Shown here: positions 16,879 to 26,009 of the stretch, in pieces
Layout: each line of letters begins with the position of its first letter
Position numbering within the stretch: position 1 is the stretch's first letter
Source of the DNA: an uncultured Acidobacteriaceae bacterium
GTDB taxonomy: Bacteria > Acidobacteriota > Terriglobia > Terriglobales > Acidobacteriaceae
Reading direction: 5' to 3'
Length of the DNA: 64,000 nt
Assembly: GCA_903849645.1 (NCBI GenBank)
Contig: CAINJJ010000031.1
Location: 1-64,000, forward strand
Notes under the pieces: model-generated
Databases searched by the model: none
What the model saw: the letters and a program-made list of their open reading frames with translations, nothing else
What the model was told of the DNA's origin: nothing
Translations under genes and position numbers: made by a program

Positions 16879-17580
16879 TTACCGCTTGCCGCTGAACTTG
16901 TATTGCACTCCGACCGAGATGGCGAAGTTCACATCGGTCTGGGTAATCTTGTTGCCGTAGTTGATGCCGTACCGGGTGATAACGGCATCGGGGGTGATGC
17001 GGAAGACCCAGTGCGCGGAGCGGTTCAGGTCGATGTGTCCGCCGATAATGCCGGCCGGGGCAATCTGGTTGTTGTAGAAGTCCACCACCGAGGGCGAGCT
17101 GCCGCGCAGGTCCTGCTCAAAGTTGCCATAAGCGCCGCCCACGAGGGCATGGGCAATGAGCGCGCCGTGCTTGTTGTGGGGCCCCAGCCACTCAGGTCCC
17201 GCCACAAACAGGTATTGGCTCACGAACGGTCCCTTGATGTTGACGGAGTTGGGCGCCGCGCCGCTGGTGCCGAGGTAGCCGCGCCCCGAGCCTTCCACGG
17301 CCCAGTGCTTGCTGAACCAGTAGGAAGCGGAGAGGTCCAGCCCGCCCAGGTTTGACCCCTGGAGCAGCGTGGGACCCGCCTTGATGTGGTCGTAGGCCAG
17401 GCCCACCGACACATCGTAGCGATTGTCGTAGCGCACCTTGGCCAGCGGGTCCACGGTGATGTAGGTGCCGTTCCCTGCCGTCGGAGAGGCTGTGCTTTGG
17501 GCGTGAGCGAGACTTCCGGCACAGAGTGCCAGGGCGGTAGCGGCTGCAAGAGCTGTGGTGAAACTTACTTTGACACGCAT
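16879..17580 (-). CDS. Outer-membrane beta-barrel protein
   Basis: 233 residues with a clear signal peptide (residues 1-28, ending SLAHAQS). The mature part is a series of amphipathic strands with aromatic ends and a C-terminal strand ending in VQYKFSGKR, in keeping with an eight-stranded OmpA/OmpW-like barrel. No periplasmic domain follows. The frame is open upstream to 17925 but overlaps the next gene. Role unknown. A terminator follows, so it is probably a single-gene unit. Confidence 0.78.
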   Translation of the reverse strand: MRVKVSFTTALAAATALALCAGSLAHAQSTASPTAGNGTYITVDPLAKVRYDNRYDVSVGLAYDHIKAGPTLLQGSNLGGLDLSASYWFSKHWAVEGSGRGYLGTSGAAPNSVNIKGPFVSQYLFVAGPEWLGPHNKHGALIAHALVGGAYGNFEQDLRGSSPSVVDFYNNQIAPAGIIGGHIDLNRSAHWVFRITPDAVITRYGINYGNKITQTDVNFAISVGVQYKFSGKR

Positions 17581-17644
17581 CACTATCCAGCTTACAGGAC
17601 CATGCCGAGGGGGGACAAACGCGGGAGGAGCGGTGTTGAAGGCG

Positions 17645-18331
17645 TTACGGCTCCCAGCGCTCGGTCCAGCGGGTCCAGACAAGGTAGCGGACGGTCTTGA
17701 GAGTCTCGGCGGCCTCCACGGCTGCGGCCCAAACGGCGGACTCCGGGGCGAGAGGCGGCGCGGCGTGGACGCGCCAGTCCATATCGAGGCGGTTGAAGAT
17801 GAGGGCCGCGCGGCGGAGGTGGGCGGCGCTGGAGACCACCTCCGCCGAGCGCCATCCGTGCGCCTTGAGGATGCGCGCCGCGAAGCGGGCGTTCTGGATG
17901 GTGTCCTGCGCCTCTGGCTCCTCATAAATAGCGGAAGCAGGCACGCCCTGCGCCTGGGCCGTGCGGGCCATCACGCGCGCTTCGACAAACTGGTTGTGAG
18001 CCGGGCCGCCGGTGAGAATGAGCCGGGGCGCCGCGCCGCGCTCGTACTCGCGGACCCCCTCCGTGACACGAGCCAACTGCTCCGGGGTGGGGTTTCCGTC
18101 GCTGTCCGCCGGGCTGCCGAGCACGATGATTGCGTCAAAGCGTGGCCGCGCCGTGTTTTCGCGCGGAGCCAGAAGCCGGGCCAGAACACCACAGGCGAGC
18201 AAGGCAAGGGCGAGCGCCGAGCCGGCAAGAAGCAGCCGGGCGGGCCAACCCCAACCACGGCGTCGCGTTGGACGGCCTCGATGGCCGGCGCGCCGGACTG
18301 GCGCCTTGCGGGTTGTCTTGCGTGAGGGCAA
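17645..18331 (-). CDS. YdcF/ElyC/SanA family protein (DUF218)
   Basis: 228 residues. A basic N-terminus and one membrane segment (about residues 27-47) anchor a periplasmic DUF218 domain, seen in DAIIVLGSPADSDG, RLILTGG, the acidic segment PEAQDTIQNARFA and VVSSAAHLRRA. Family members such as ElyC and SanA affect envelope integrity and lipid-carrier use. I chose the TTG at 18331, which has GGAGAG four bases upstream; the ATG at 18493 would overlap the nitroreductase gene by 86 bases. Confidence 0.83.
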   Translation of the reverse strand: MPSRKTTRKAPVRRAGHRGRPTRRRGWGWPARLLLAGSALALALLACGVLARLLAPRENTARPRFDAIIVLGSPADSDGNPTPEQLARVTEGVREYERGAAPRLILTGGPAHNQFVEARVMARTAQAQGVPASAIYEEPEAQDTIQNARFAARILKAHGWRSAEVVSSAAHLRRAALIFNRLDMDWRVHAAPPLAPESAVWAAAVEAAETLKTVRYLVWTRWTERWEP

Positions 18332-18407
18332 ATCGACTCTCCAGCCTCCACTATAGAGCGAAGGCTGGAGTCGCGTTGAGCCGTGTGAGGCGTTGGATGA
18401 CCCCGGC

Positions 18408-19031
18408 TCAGCCCAGGTCGGCCGGCTGGCCCCAGGCGGAGAAGACAAGCTCCGGCAGGGGCTTGCGGCTGCGCGGGGAGAGCTCCTGCGCAATCAACTG
18501 CTCATGGCCCAGCGCCGCGGGCTCACCCTGGTAGCCGAGGGCAATGACGGCGCCCAGCAGAAAATCGTCAGGAATTTCAAGCGCCTTGCGCGCCGCGGCC
18601 TGGTCAAAGCCCGCCATCTGGTGGGTGGTGAGGCCCAGCGCCGCGGCTTGCAGAGTCAGATGAGAAGAGGCCGCGCCCAGATCATAGAGAGCATAGCCGT
18701 TGGCGGAGCCGTTGTGGCTGAACGTTGTCTTGGCCGCGCCTAGAATCAGTACCGGGGCCGAGCCGGCCCATCCCTGGTTGAAACCGCTCAAGCTGGCAAA
18801 AATCTTTGCGTAGGCCGGCGTGCCCCGTGTGCCCACCAGGAACCGCCAGGGCTGCTCGTTGTAAGAAGATGCGGCCCAGCGCGCGGCCTCGAAGACCTTG
18901 TGCAGGTCGGCGGGGCTCACGTCGCGGCCGGCAAAGGAGCGTGGACTCCAGCGCTCCAGCACGGCGGGCAACACGCCCTCGACAGCGGGGGCCTGCTTCA
19001 GTTGATTCAATTCAATGGCAGATAAGGTCAT
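18408..19031 (-). CDS. Nitroreductase family protein
   Basis: 207 residues. The FMN-binding N-terminal motif RWSPRSFAGRDV, the segment ARWAASSYNEQPWRF and the C-terminal LLGAVIALGYQGE are those of the nitroreductase fold, an NAD(P)H-dependent flavoenzyme that reduces nitro groups, quinones or enals. The natural substrate cannot be inferred. The ribosome site is weak. The YdcF gene lies downstream on the same strand. Confidence 0.9.
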   Translation of the reverse strand: MTLSAIELNQLKQAPAVEGVLPAVLERWSPRSFAGRDVSPADLHKVFEAARWAASSYNEQPWRFLVGTRGTPAYAKIFASLSGFNQGWAGSAPVLILGAAKTTFSHNGSANGYALYDLGAASSHLTLQAAALGLTTHQMAGFDQAAARKALEIPDDFLLGAVIALGYQGEPAALGHEQLIAQELSPRSRKPLPELVFSAWGQPADLG

Positions 19032-19360
19032 TTTGGAAGGGCTGCGTACAGGGATTGAACAGCTTCCCTTCGATTCGCCTGCCGGGGGGAAGGATTCGCG
19101 CCGGGGAAAGAAATCTGTTCAAACAGGTATTTCTCTTTGCCGCGCTGGACTCAATGGGCATGGAGCCGCCGGCCGCAGCGAATGCCCGGATTCCGCTGAA
19201 ATTGCGAGAGGGCGAGGGGAGCACATGCGGTGGTAGGATGAGGGGCTAGACAGGGCCTGGAAATCGCAAAGACGGAGCGGGGCCTGCGGGTTATACCTAC
19301 AAGCTGAAAAACCGAACAGGGCGGGCTGCACGTGGGAGCCGGGTCCGGGAGTTTAGAGAC
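19032..19360. other. Divergent intergenic region without a gene
   Basis: About 329 bases between the nitroreductase gene (minus) and the CXXCH-TPR gene (plus). Short open frames here have no ribosome site or recognisable product. It should contain promoters for both directions; I see no convincing boxes. Confidence 0.5.
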
Positions 19361-22282
19361 ATGAACCTGCAGCATGGGTGCGGCGAAGAGCCGCCGCCGG
19401 AGGACCGCGCGTTTGCGCGCACCTCCGCGTTTGGAGTTGCAGTCAAGGTACTGGGCGGCGTTCTGGTGGGCGCAGCCCTGCTGGCTGCGCTGGGGCTGGC
19501 CCGCGTTGATGCCGGCAGCGAACCAGAGACCATCTCCATCGACGAGCCGCTCAGCGGAGCCATCTTCCCGCCCGACATGGCCGCGCCCAAGTTCGCCTGG
19601 CGCGACCCGTCAGCCGCGGCGGAGTCCTGGACGATTGACCTCACCTTTGCCGGCGGTGCTCCGGCCATCCATGCCGCCTCCCGCGGGGAGCGGATGCAGG
19701 TGGGCGAGATCGACCCGCGTTGCATCTCCAACACCAACAGGCTGCCCGAGCTGACCGGCGAGCAGGCGGCGGCCCACACCTGGAAGCCCGATGGCGCAAC
19801 CTGGGCCGCCATCAAGCGGCAGGCGGGCTCGGGCGCGGTCAAAATTTCAATTCATGGCGCGGCGGGTTCCGGCGCGGTGGTCTCCGAGGGCGTAACGGAG
19901 ATTCATGTGGCCGCCGACCCGGTGGCCGCGCCCATCTTCTTTCGCGACGTGCCGCTCATGCCGTCGGAGACCGAGAAGGGCTTTATCAAGCCGCTGGCTT
20001 CAAGCGCGATTCCGCTCATCAACTGGTCCATGCGCAACGTGGCTGACGACAAGAGCCACGTGGTGATGACCGACCTGCACACCTGCGCCAACTGCCACTC
20101 GTTCGCGGCCAACGGCAGCACACTGGGGCTGGACATGGACGGGCCGCAGAACGACAAGGGCCTCTACGCCCTTGCGCCCATCGCCAGGAAGATGACGATT
20201 CGCACCGAGGACATGGTCTCCTGGGCTGGCTTTCCCACGGAAAACGGCAGCCCCGTTCGGGTTGGCTTCATGTCGCAGGTGTCGCCCAACGGGCGCTACG
20301 TGGTCACCACCACCCGGCCGCCGGGGACCAAAAGCTCGCAGTTCTACTACGTGGCCAACTTCAAGGACTACCGGTTTCTGCAGGTCTTCTATCCCACGCG
20401 GGGCATCGTGCAGTGGTATGACCGGCAGACCAGGAAGTTCCAGCCTCTGCCGGGCGCCGACGACCCGCAGTATGTGCAATCCAACGCCGTCTGGAGCCCG
20501 GACGGCAAGTACCTGGTGTTTTCCAGGGCGCAGGCGCGCGACCCCTACCCTGCCGACGGCAAGATGGCGGCCTACGCCAACGACCCGGCCGAGGTGCCGA
20601 TCCAGTACGACCTCTACCGCATCCCCTTCAACGAGGGCCGCGGCGGCAAGCCGGAGCCGATTGTGGGCGCGAGCCGGAACGGGATGAGCAACAGCTTTCC
20701 CAAGATCTCGCCCGACGGCAAATGGATCGTCTTTGTGGAGGCCAGGAACGGCCAGCTCATGCGCCCGGACAGCCAGCTCTTCATCGTGCCGGCGGCGGGC
20801 GGCGCGGCGCGGCGGATGAACTGCAACACCTCCCTGATGAACTCCTGGCACAGCTTCTCGCCCAATGGCCGCTGGCTGGTCTTCTCGTCGAAGAGCGCCT
20901 CGCCCTATACGCGGATGTTTTTGACCCACATCGACGAGCAGGGCAACGACTCCCCGGCCATCCCCATCGAGAACGCGACGGCAGCCAACCGCGCAGTAAA
21001 TATTCCGGAGTTCGTGAACATGGATCCGGCGGGCATCGACCACATCGACACCCCGGCGGTGGACTTCTACAAGCAATTTGACGTGGCGGCGGACCTGGCC
21101 AAGAAGGGCCAGTATGCGGCCGCCATTCCGGAGTGGACCAAAGCGCTGACGATGAGCCCCAACGATGCGCGGGCGCACAACAACTTTGGCCAGACGCTCC
21201 AGCACGCGGGACGCGCGGAGCAGGCCATTGTGGAGTACCGCACCGCAATCGCGGCCCGGCCCAACTATCCAGAGGCGCACAACAACCTGGCCATCGCTCT
21301 CGATGGCGCTGGGCTGCCGGGCGAGGCCATCGAGCACTACAAACTGGCCATCGAACAGAACCCCGGGTATGCGGAGGCCCACTCCAATCTGGGCCGCGCG
21401 CTGGCCGGCCAGCACCGCATGGATGAGGCCATCGCGGAGTATCAGCAGGCGCTGCGCATCAATCCCGAGTTTGCCGAGGCCCGCAACAACCTGGGGTTTG
21501 CCCTGGCCTCCACCGGGCAACTCGACGATGCCGTTGAACAGTACCAGCAGGCCATCCAGAGCGACCCCAAATACGCCCACGCCTATAACAACCTGGGCGT
21601 GGCGCAGGCCATGCAGGGCAAACTGGACGACTCGATTTCGAGCTTCGCCAGGGCTCTGGAGCTCGACCCCGCCTACACCGCCGCCGAGGGCAACCTGGGC
21701 CATGCATTACTGGAAGGCAACCGCCTGGACGAGGCGATCGGCCACCTGCGCCACGCCCTCGATACCGGCAAGGAGACCGCGGAGCTGCACAACAACCTGG
21801 GCATGGGACTGGCCGAGAAGGGGCAGCTCGCCGACGCAATTCCACACTTTGAGCGTGCCCTGGCCATGGACCCTCATCTGGCCGAGGCCCACTCGTCGCT
21901 GGGCATCGCGTTGATGATGCAGGGCCACAATCCCCAGGCCCTGGACCACTGGCGGCAGGCGCTCAAAATCGAGCCGGACAATGTGCTGGTGCTGAACAAC
22001 GCGGCGTGGATGATGGCGACCTCGCCGGACCCCGCCCTGCGCAACGGGCCGGAGGCGGTGGCCCTGGCCGAGCACGCGGCCAAAGTAACGCGCGGCCGCG
22101 AGGCGGAGATTCTGGGCACCCTGGCTGCCGCTTATGCCGAGGCGGGGGACTTTGCCAAAGCCGTAGAAGCGCAGCAGCAGGCCATCGACGTGGCCAATCA
22201 GCGCGGGAATGCGCGGCTGGTGCAGATGCTCACAGGCCGGCTGGAGACGCTCAAAGCGGGCCAGGCCATCCGCCAGAAATAG
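19361..22282 (+). CDS. Membrane-anchored CXXCH / TolB-like propeller / TPR protein
   Basis: 973 residues. A hydrophobic segment at about 27-48 anchors or exports the protein. An Ig-like stretch follows, then a single haem-type motif CANCH (C242, C245, H246), a WD40/TolB-type propeller (repeats such as QVSPNGRYVVTT, WSPDGKYLVFS, KISPDGKWIVFV, FSPNGRWLVFS) to about 560, and ten or so TPR repeats (YAEAHSNLGRALA and similar) from about 567 to the end. The parts suggest a periplasmic assembly or sensing scaffold that may hold one c-type haem. GGGAG is nine bases before the ATG. No partner gene is obvious. Confidence 0.82.
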   Translation: MNLQHGCGEEPPPEDRAFARTSAFGVAVKVLGGVLVGAALLAALGLARVDAGSEPETISIDEPLSGAIFPPDMAAPKFAWRDPSAAAESWTIDLTFAGGAPAIHAASRGERMQVGEIDPRCISNTNRLPELTGEQAAAHTWKPDGATWAAIKRQAGSGAVKISIHGAAGSGAVVSEGVTEIHVAADPVAAPIFFRDVPLMPSETEKGFIKPLASSAIPLINWSMRNVADDKSHVVMTDLHTCANCHSFAANGSTLGLDMDGPQNDKGLYALAPIARKMTIRTEDMVSWAGFPTENGSPVRVGFMSQVSPNGRYVVTTTRPPGTKSSQFYYVANFKDYRFLQVFYPTRGIVQWYDRQTRKFQPLPGADDPQYVQSNAVWSPDGKYLVFSRAQARDPYPADGKMAAYANDPAEVPIQYDLYRIPFNEGRGGKPEPIVGASRNGMSNSFPKISPDGKWIVFVEARNGQLMRPDSQLFIVPAAGGAARRMNCNTSLMNSWHSFSPNGRWLVFSSKSASPYTRMFLTHIDEQGNDSPAIPIENATAANRAVNIPEFVNMDPAGIDHIDTPAVDFYKQFDVAADLAKKGQYAAAIPEWTKALTMSPNDARAHNNFGQTLQHAGRAEQAIVEYRTAIAARPNYPEAHNNLAIALDGAGLPGEAIEHYKLAIEQNPGYAEAHSNLGRALAGQHRMDEAIAEYQQALRINPEFAEARNNLGFALASTGQLDDAVEQYQQAIQSDPKYAHAYNNLGVAQAMQGKLDDSISSFARALELDPAYTAAEGNLGHALLEGNRLDEAIGHLRHALDTGKETAELHNNLGMGLAEKGQLADAIPHFERALAMDPHLAEAHSSLGIALMMQGHNPQALDHWRQALKIEPDNVLVLNNAAWMMATSPDPALRNGPEAVALAEHAAKVTRGREAEILGTLAAAYAEAGDFAKAVEAQQQAIDVANQRGNARLVQMLTGRLETLKAGQAIRQK

Positions 22283-22288
22283 GAGCCT

Positions 22289-22307
22289 GGGCCCCGAAGA
22301 GGGGCCC
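22289..22307. terminator. Bidirectional hairpin between convergent genes
   Basis: GGGCCCC-gaaga-GGGGCCC forms a perfect 7-bp stem between the convergent ends at 22282 and 22327; flanking GGAGC and GCTCC could extend it imperfectly. There is no T-tract, so confidence is moderate. Confidence 0.55.
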
Positions 22308-22326
22308 CTGTGCTCCGGGTGGGGGT

Positions 22327-22992
22327 TTACCGGGCGTGGCGGATGGAAAGCACCGATGTGGCGACAATATAGACCGACATCAGCAGGGTGATGATGTCCC
22401 AACTGCTGAGCGCGGGCGCCAGGTGCAGCCGCTCCGCCGCCGCCCACAGAAAAAGGGCGCCCTGGCTCAAGGCGAAGGTTACGGCGCAGACGTTGATGGT
22501 CATCTTGCGGGCAAACTCGTCGCTGCTGCGCCAGATCTGGATGTTGGCGACCGTTTGCAGGGCGAAGAGCGCGAGGATGCCGAAAAAGACGCCGTTGGCG
22601 ACCGCCGGATGCCCGCTGATGGAGCCAAGCGCGAAGATGGGGGCCAGGAACATGATGCCGGCCAGGGCCAGGCTCGCCGCCTGAAGCCGGTAAGCGATCA
22701 CCTCTCCGGTGGTGGCGGGCAGGGTGGCCTCGTCGCCTTCCAGCGTCTGCGCCACTCGCTTGCGGCTGGTTGAGATGACTCCCAGGATCAACCCGACCCC
22801 GAGAAAGACGATGCCAAGCCAGAGCGCCAGCAGATCAGACCAGGCCAGAGTCTTGACCGGGACATGGAGCCCCAAGGCCAGCTTGACGACGATGTAGCCG
22901 AAGGCTGCGCCGGCAACTGCTCCGAGCAGCAGGCGGACGAGGGCTTTCGGGTTCAGGGGTTTGGCGGGGGATGCATTTTCAACGGCGTTCAT
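22327..22992 (-). CDS. Membrane protein of unknown function, paired with an XRE regulator
   Basis: 221 residues with about six hydrophobic segments and a short soluble loop (RVAQTLEGDEATLP). I do not recognise a named family. AGGAG precedes its ATG, and it starts 29 bases after the stop of the XRE gene on the same strand, so the two form an operon. Small XRE repressors next to multi-pass membrane proteins are common, and the membrane protein is often the main target of the regulation. Confidence 0.75.
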   Translation of the reverse strand: MNAVENASPAKPLNPKALVRLLLGAVAGAAFGYIVVKLALGLHVPVKTLAWSDLLALWLGIVFLGVGLILGVISTSRKRVAQTLEGDEATLPATTGEVIAYRLQAASLALAGIMFLAPIFALGSISGHPAVANGVFFGILALFALQTVANIQIWRSSDEFARKMTINVCAVTFALSQGALFLWAAAERLHLAPALSSWDIITLLMSVYIVATSVLSIRHAR

Positions 22993-23021
22993 ATCCGGTC
23001 TCCTGTTCCTGGTGGATTGGG

Positions 23022-23219
23022 TTAGTTCTTCTCGAACAGGAAGATCTGTTCGATGGGGAGTTGAAAGAGTTGGGCGATGCGAAAGGCGAGTTCGAGGCTG
23101 GGGTCGTGCTTCCCGGTCTCAATGGCGTTGACCGCCTGGCGGGAGACGCCGAGATGGAGCGAAAGCTCTCCCTGGCTCCATGCCCGCTCTGCCCTGAGGA
23201 TGCGAAGTTTGTTTTTCAT
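23022..23219 (-). CDS. Small XRE-family transcriptional regulator
   Basis: 65 residues, a single HTH domain: RAERAWSQGELSLHLGVSRQ followed by AVNAIETGKHDPSLELAFRI and FQLPIEQIF. This is the YozG-like subgroup of short Cro/CI repressors. The ATG at 23219 is chosen because the domain starts there and GAGAA is upstream; the frame opens earlier but across the promoter. An inverted repeat right after the -10 box suggests autorepression. Confidence 0.87.
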   Translation of the reverse strand: MKNKLRILRAERAWSQGELSLHLGVSRQAVNAIETGKHDPSLELAFRIAQLFQLPIEQIFLFEKN

Positions 23220-23242
23220 TGGCTTCTCGTCTGTCGAATCAA

Positions 23243-23291
23243 CCTTACAGACTGTAAGGTAAACATTACAGACAATCCCGAGAGCTGTCAA
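23243..23291 (-). promoter_or_regulatory. Promoter and operator of the XRE/membrane-protein operon
   Basis: On the minus strand, TTGACA (23286-23291) and TAATGT (23263-23268) are separated by exactly 17 bases. Just downstream lies CCTTACAG-A-CTGTAAGG (23243-23259 on the plus strand), a perfect 8-bp inverted repeat. A half-site CCTTACA recurs at about 23297-23303. The layout fits repression of the XRE gene by its own product. Confidence 0.72.
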
Positions 23292-23339
23292 CTATACCTT
23301 ACATATTTTCGAAATAGGGAGGGAGGTCTCTCGAATTTC

Positions 23340-24941
23340 CTAGCGTTGCAGCAGGTCGATGGGCTGGGTGAAGTCGGTGACCCGGATGTGCCGGGCCAGC
23401 TCCGGGTGCTGGCGCTGGAGCGCCAAAAACATCTCCCAGGCGACGCGGCGATAGCTGAAGTGGCCGGCCGGCCCGCTGCGCAGCTCGGAGATGTACTGCG
23501 CCTCCGCAAAATCCATCTTGAAGAGGGAGCGGATGCGCGTGGCCAGCGGCAGCAGGTAGAGCGCCGACTGGGCTGCTTCCGGCGCGCCGGAGGCGGCAAT
23601 GCGGGAGCTGGCCGCGTGGGCCTGGTCGATGGCGGATTGGAAATCGGCGCGGACGTAAGCCTCGATGAGGATGTCCACGTCCGGTCCCAGGTCGCCGCAG
23701 GTGGGGGTTTCGTAGCCGTGCAGGGCGGTGAAGGGCTGGATGATCTGGGTGCAGCGCCGGTGGCGGTGCATGTCGCGGAAGCCGCCGATGTCCATGAGAA
23801 TGTCGAACCGCAGGGCGGCCCCGGCGTGGAAGGCGCGCAGCGCCTCGTCGTGGCGGCCGCGATGGCGCAGGCCTATCTCGACGATCTCGGAGACCTGGGA
23901 GCCGGGAAGCGCGGCCACGAGGTCGCGAATCTGCCGGTAGGGGTGGTGGGCAACGGAGTAGAGAAGCGTGGAGGCCAGTTCGACTTCGAGGGTCTCGGTG
24001 CGCTCCACCAGGTCCACCACGGGAGACTCCGCGATAGGCAGGTCCCGCAGCAGTTCCGTCGCGGCCGCCGTCAACTCGTCGCGGGTCAGCAGCTCGTAGT
24101 CGTTGGGCTGGGCATACTTGACCAGAGTAGGGGCGGTGCGGACCTCGCGGGTCAGCAGGGCCTCGGCCTCGGCAGCCAGGGCGGGGTCCGCCGCCGCCAG
24201 TTTGTCCGCCAGAGCACGGCCAGCTTGTCCGCCGACGTTCCAGGCCGGGCCGGTGGCGGCCTCCCGCAGCTTCACTCCAAGGTCCCGCACCTCGGCCAGA
24301 GGGTGCGACAGCAGCCGCGACACCTGGGTCTCCAGGGTCCGCGCGTTCACAATCTGGCCCAGGGAGGTGTTGGTGGCCAGGGGAAGCAGGTAGCGGGCCA
24401 CGTCAAAGGCGCGGGCCTTGAGGGTGCGGTCGTAGGCCTCGGGCTTCATGCTCTCCGGGCGCGGCACCCGCCGCCGAAGCGCTTCGAAGACCGCATCCTT
24501 GACGCGCGCATAGGCGCCGAAAAGGCGTTCGATGGTGTCGGAATAGAGGGTGGCAGAGGCGGAATCGGCGCCGAAATCGGGGAAGAACCAGCCCGACTTG
24601 AGGAAGTTCTGATAGCGCGTCGAGCGTTCCTGCCCATCCCAGCGCTGCTCGTCGACGAGCACGATGGCCGCCAGCAGGCTGAGGCGCTCGACAGCCATGG
24701 CGATATGCGCCAGGTCGGCGATGGATCGATGCCCATACTGAAAATAGAACGTGTTGAGAAACTGCTCGGCGCGCTGGGCGCTGATCTCGGCCAGGGACTC
24801 GCGCATGGAGAGCGCGGAGCGCGAGTACTTGGCCATGGCATAGGCCAGGACCTCCGGGTCGGCTCCGTGGACGGCGAAGACTTCAGTCTGGTTGCGCGCG
24901 CCGGCCGGCAGCGGTGCGGTTGCGTCTGTACCCTGCTGCAT
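23340..24941 (-). CDS. thyX: FAD-dependent thymidylate synthase-like protein, two ThyX-like halves
   Basis: 533 residues, about twice the length of a classical ThyX. Both halves resemble ThyX: the first has QYGHRSIADLAHIAMAVE, the second DMHRHRRCTQIIQPF and RSGPAGHFSYRRVAWEMF. ThyX makes dTMP from dUMP with FAD and methylene-tetrahydrofolate. The classical RHRxxSxxxxSxR motif is not exact in either half, so catalytic use needs care. The ATG at 24941 has GGGAG eight bases upstream, better than the first codon at 24980. No thyA is in the window. Confidence 0.8.
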   Translation of the reverse strand: MQQGTDATAPLPAGARNQTEVFAVHGADPEVLAYAMAKYSRSALSMRESLAEISAQRAEQFLNTFYFQYGHRSIADLAHIAMAVERLSLLAAIVLVDEQRWDGQERSTRYQNFLKSGWFFPDFGADSASATLYSDTIERLFGAYARVKDAVFEALRRRVPRPESMKPEAYDRTLKARAFDVARYLLPLATNTSLGQIVNARTLETQVSRLLSHPLAEVRDLGVKLREAATGPAWNVGGQAGRALADKLAAADPALAAEAEALLTREVRTAPTLVKYAQPNDYELLTRDELTAAATELLRDLPIAESPVVDLVERTETLEVELASTLLYSVAHHPYRQIRDLVAALPGSQVSEIVEIGLRHRGRHDEALRAFHAGAALRFDILMDIGGFRDMHRHRRCTQIIQPFTALHGYETPTCGDLGPDVDILIEAYVRADFQSAIDQAHAASSRIAASGAPEAAQSALYLLPLATRIRSLFKMDFAEAQYISELRSGPAGHFSYRRVAWEMFLALQRQHPELARHIRVTDFTQPIDLLQR

Positions 24942-25152
24942 GAAGCTTTCTCCCAGGTCCGGGGCGCCCGTTCTGGTCACGCCGGCGTCATTGAGGCCCC
25001 TGCCGCAGCCGTCCGGGCGGAAGCAGAAAAAGATTCACTGGACAATGCCAAGGGCTCGCGAACAGAATACGGCATTGGAGCCATCCGCAGACGGGCCGCC
25101 GGTGTCCGCCTGCTCCCGCTCGCCCGCCCACCCAGCCAGGAGCAGCCAGGTC

Positions 25153-25962
25153 ATGCTGGAATATCTGGTACGCACTTCGCATCTCCCCCGCCCGCTGCCC
25201 TCCGGCCGCTGGCGTGTGACCCAGCGATGGAACGACCTGCTCTATGCGCACTGGCCGGTTGAACCGGCGGCCATTGCCCGGCTGCTGCCCGAAGGCCTGC
25301 AAGTGGATACCTTTGAAGGGTCGGCCTGGTTGGGCATTCTGCCCTTCTGGATGGACCGCATCAAGCTCCGGGGATTGCCCTCGATTCCAGGGGCGCGCAC
25401 TTTTCCTGAACTCACCGTGCGCACCTACGCGCGCGACCAGCAGACCGGCGTGCCGGGACTCTGGTTCCTCTCTCTGGACGCCAACAACCTTCTGGCGGCG
25501 GCGGTGGGGCGCGCTTTCTATCGCCTGCCCTATCACTGGGCCCAGATGAGCCTGGAGCAGCGCACCGAGCGGGAGTTCTCGTTTTATAGCCGCAGGCGCT
25601 TTGCCAGCCAGCCGGTGCTCTTCCAGGCGCGCTACCGGGGCCTGGGACCGACCCCCAAGCTGGCCGAGAACCGCATCGGGACGCTGGAGCACTTTCTGCT
25701 GGAGCGCCACTGCCTCTACTCGATCAACCAGGCGGGGGAACCCATCCGCGCCAATCTGCACCACGTCTCCTGGCCGCTCGAAGATGCCGCGGCGGAGATT
25801 GAGCAGAACGACCTGGCCAAAGCAGCGGGCATCCACCTGGGCAGCCATGCGCCGGTGCTCCACTATTGCCGGCGGATGGCTGTGTATGCCTGGCCGGCCG
25901 AGCGAGTGCGCCCCTTGCTGGTGGCCCGGCCCGTGGCCGTGGCGGCCACACCCTCCGGCTGA
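25153..25962 (+). CDS. YqjF-family protein (DUF2071)
   Basis: 269 residues. The pattern WNDLLYAHWPVEPAAIARLL followed by GLQVDTFEGSAWLGILPFWM is the hallmark of DUF2071/YqjF, a soluble family with a lipocalin-like or acetoacetate-decarboxylase-like fold and no firm function. The ATG at 25153 starts the conserved region; the frame is open further upstream but that stretch overlaps the start of thyX. A short conserved gene follows on the same strand. Confidence 0.83.
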   Translation: MLEYLVRTSHLPRPLPSGRWRVTQRWNDLLYAHWPVEPAAIARLLPEGLQVDTFEGSAWLGILPFWMDRIKLRGLPSIPGARTFPELTVRTYARDQQTGVPGLWFLSLDANNLLAAAVGRAFYRLPYHWAQMSLEQRTEREFSFYSRRRFASQPVLFQARYRGLGPTPKLAENRIGTLEHFLLERHCLYSINQAGEPIRANLHHVSWPLEDAAAEIEQNDLAKAAGIHLGSHAPVLHYCRRMAVYAWPAERVRPLLVARPVAVAATPSG

Positions 25963-26009
25963 CCGCGCCCCGCCGGCGGTTCCCCACCCTGACCTGAAAA
26001 GAGTGACCG

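Noticed and set aside
20000..21703. A 567-codon minus-strand frame opposite the CXXCH-TPR gene
   Set aside because: It is a composition shadow. The plus-strand frame has clear TPR and propeller repeats.
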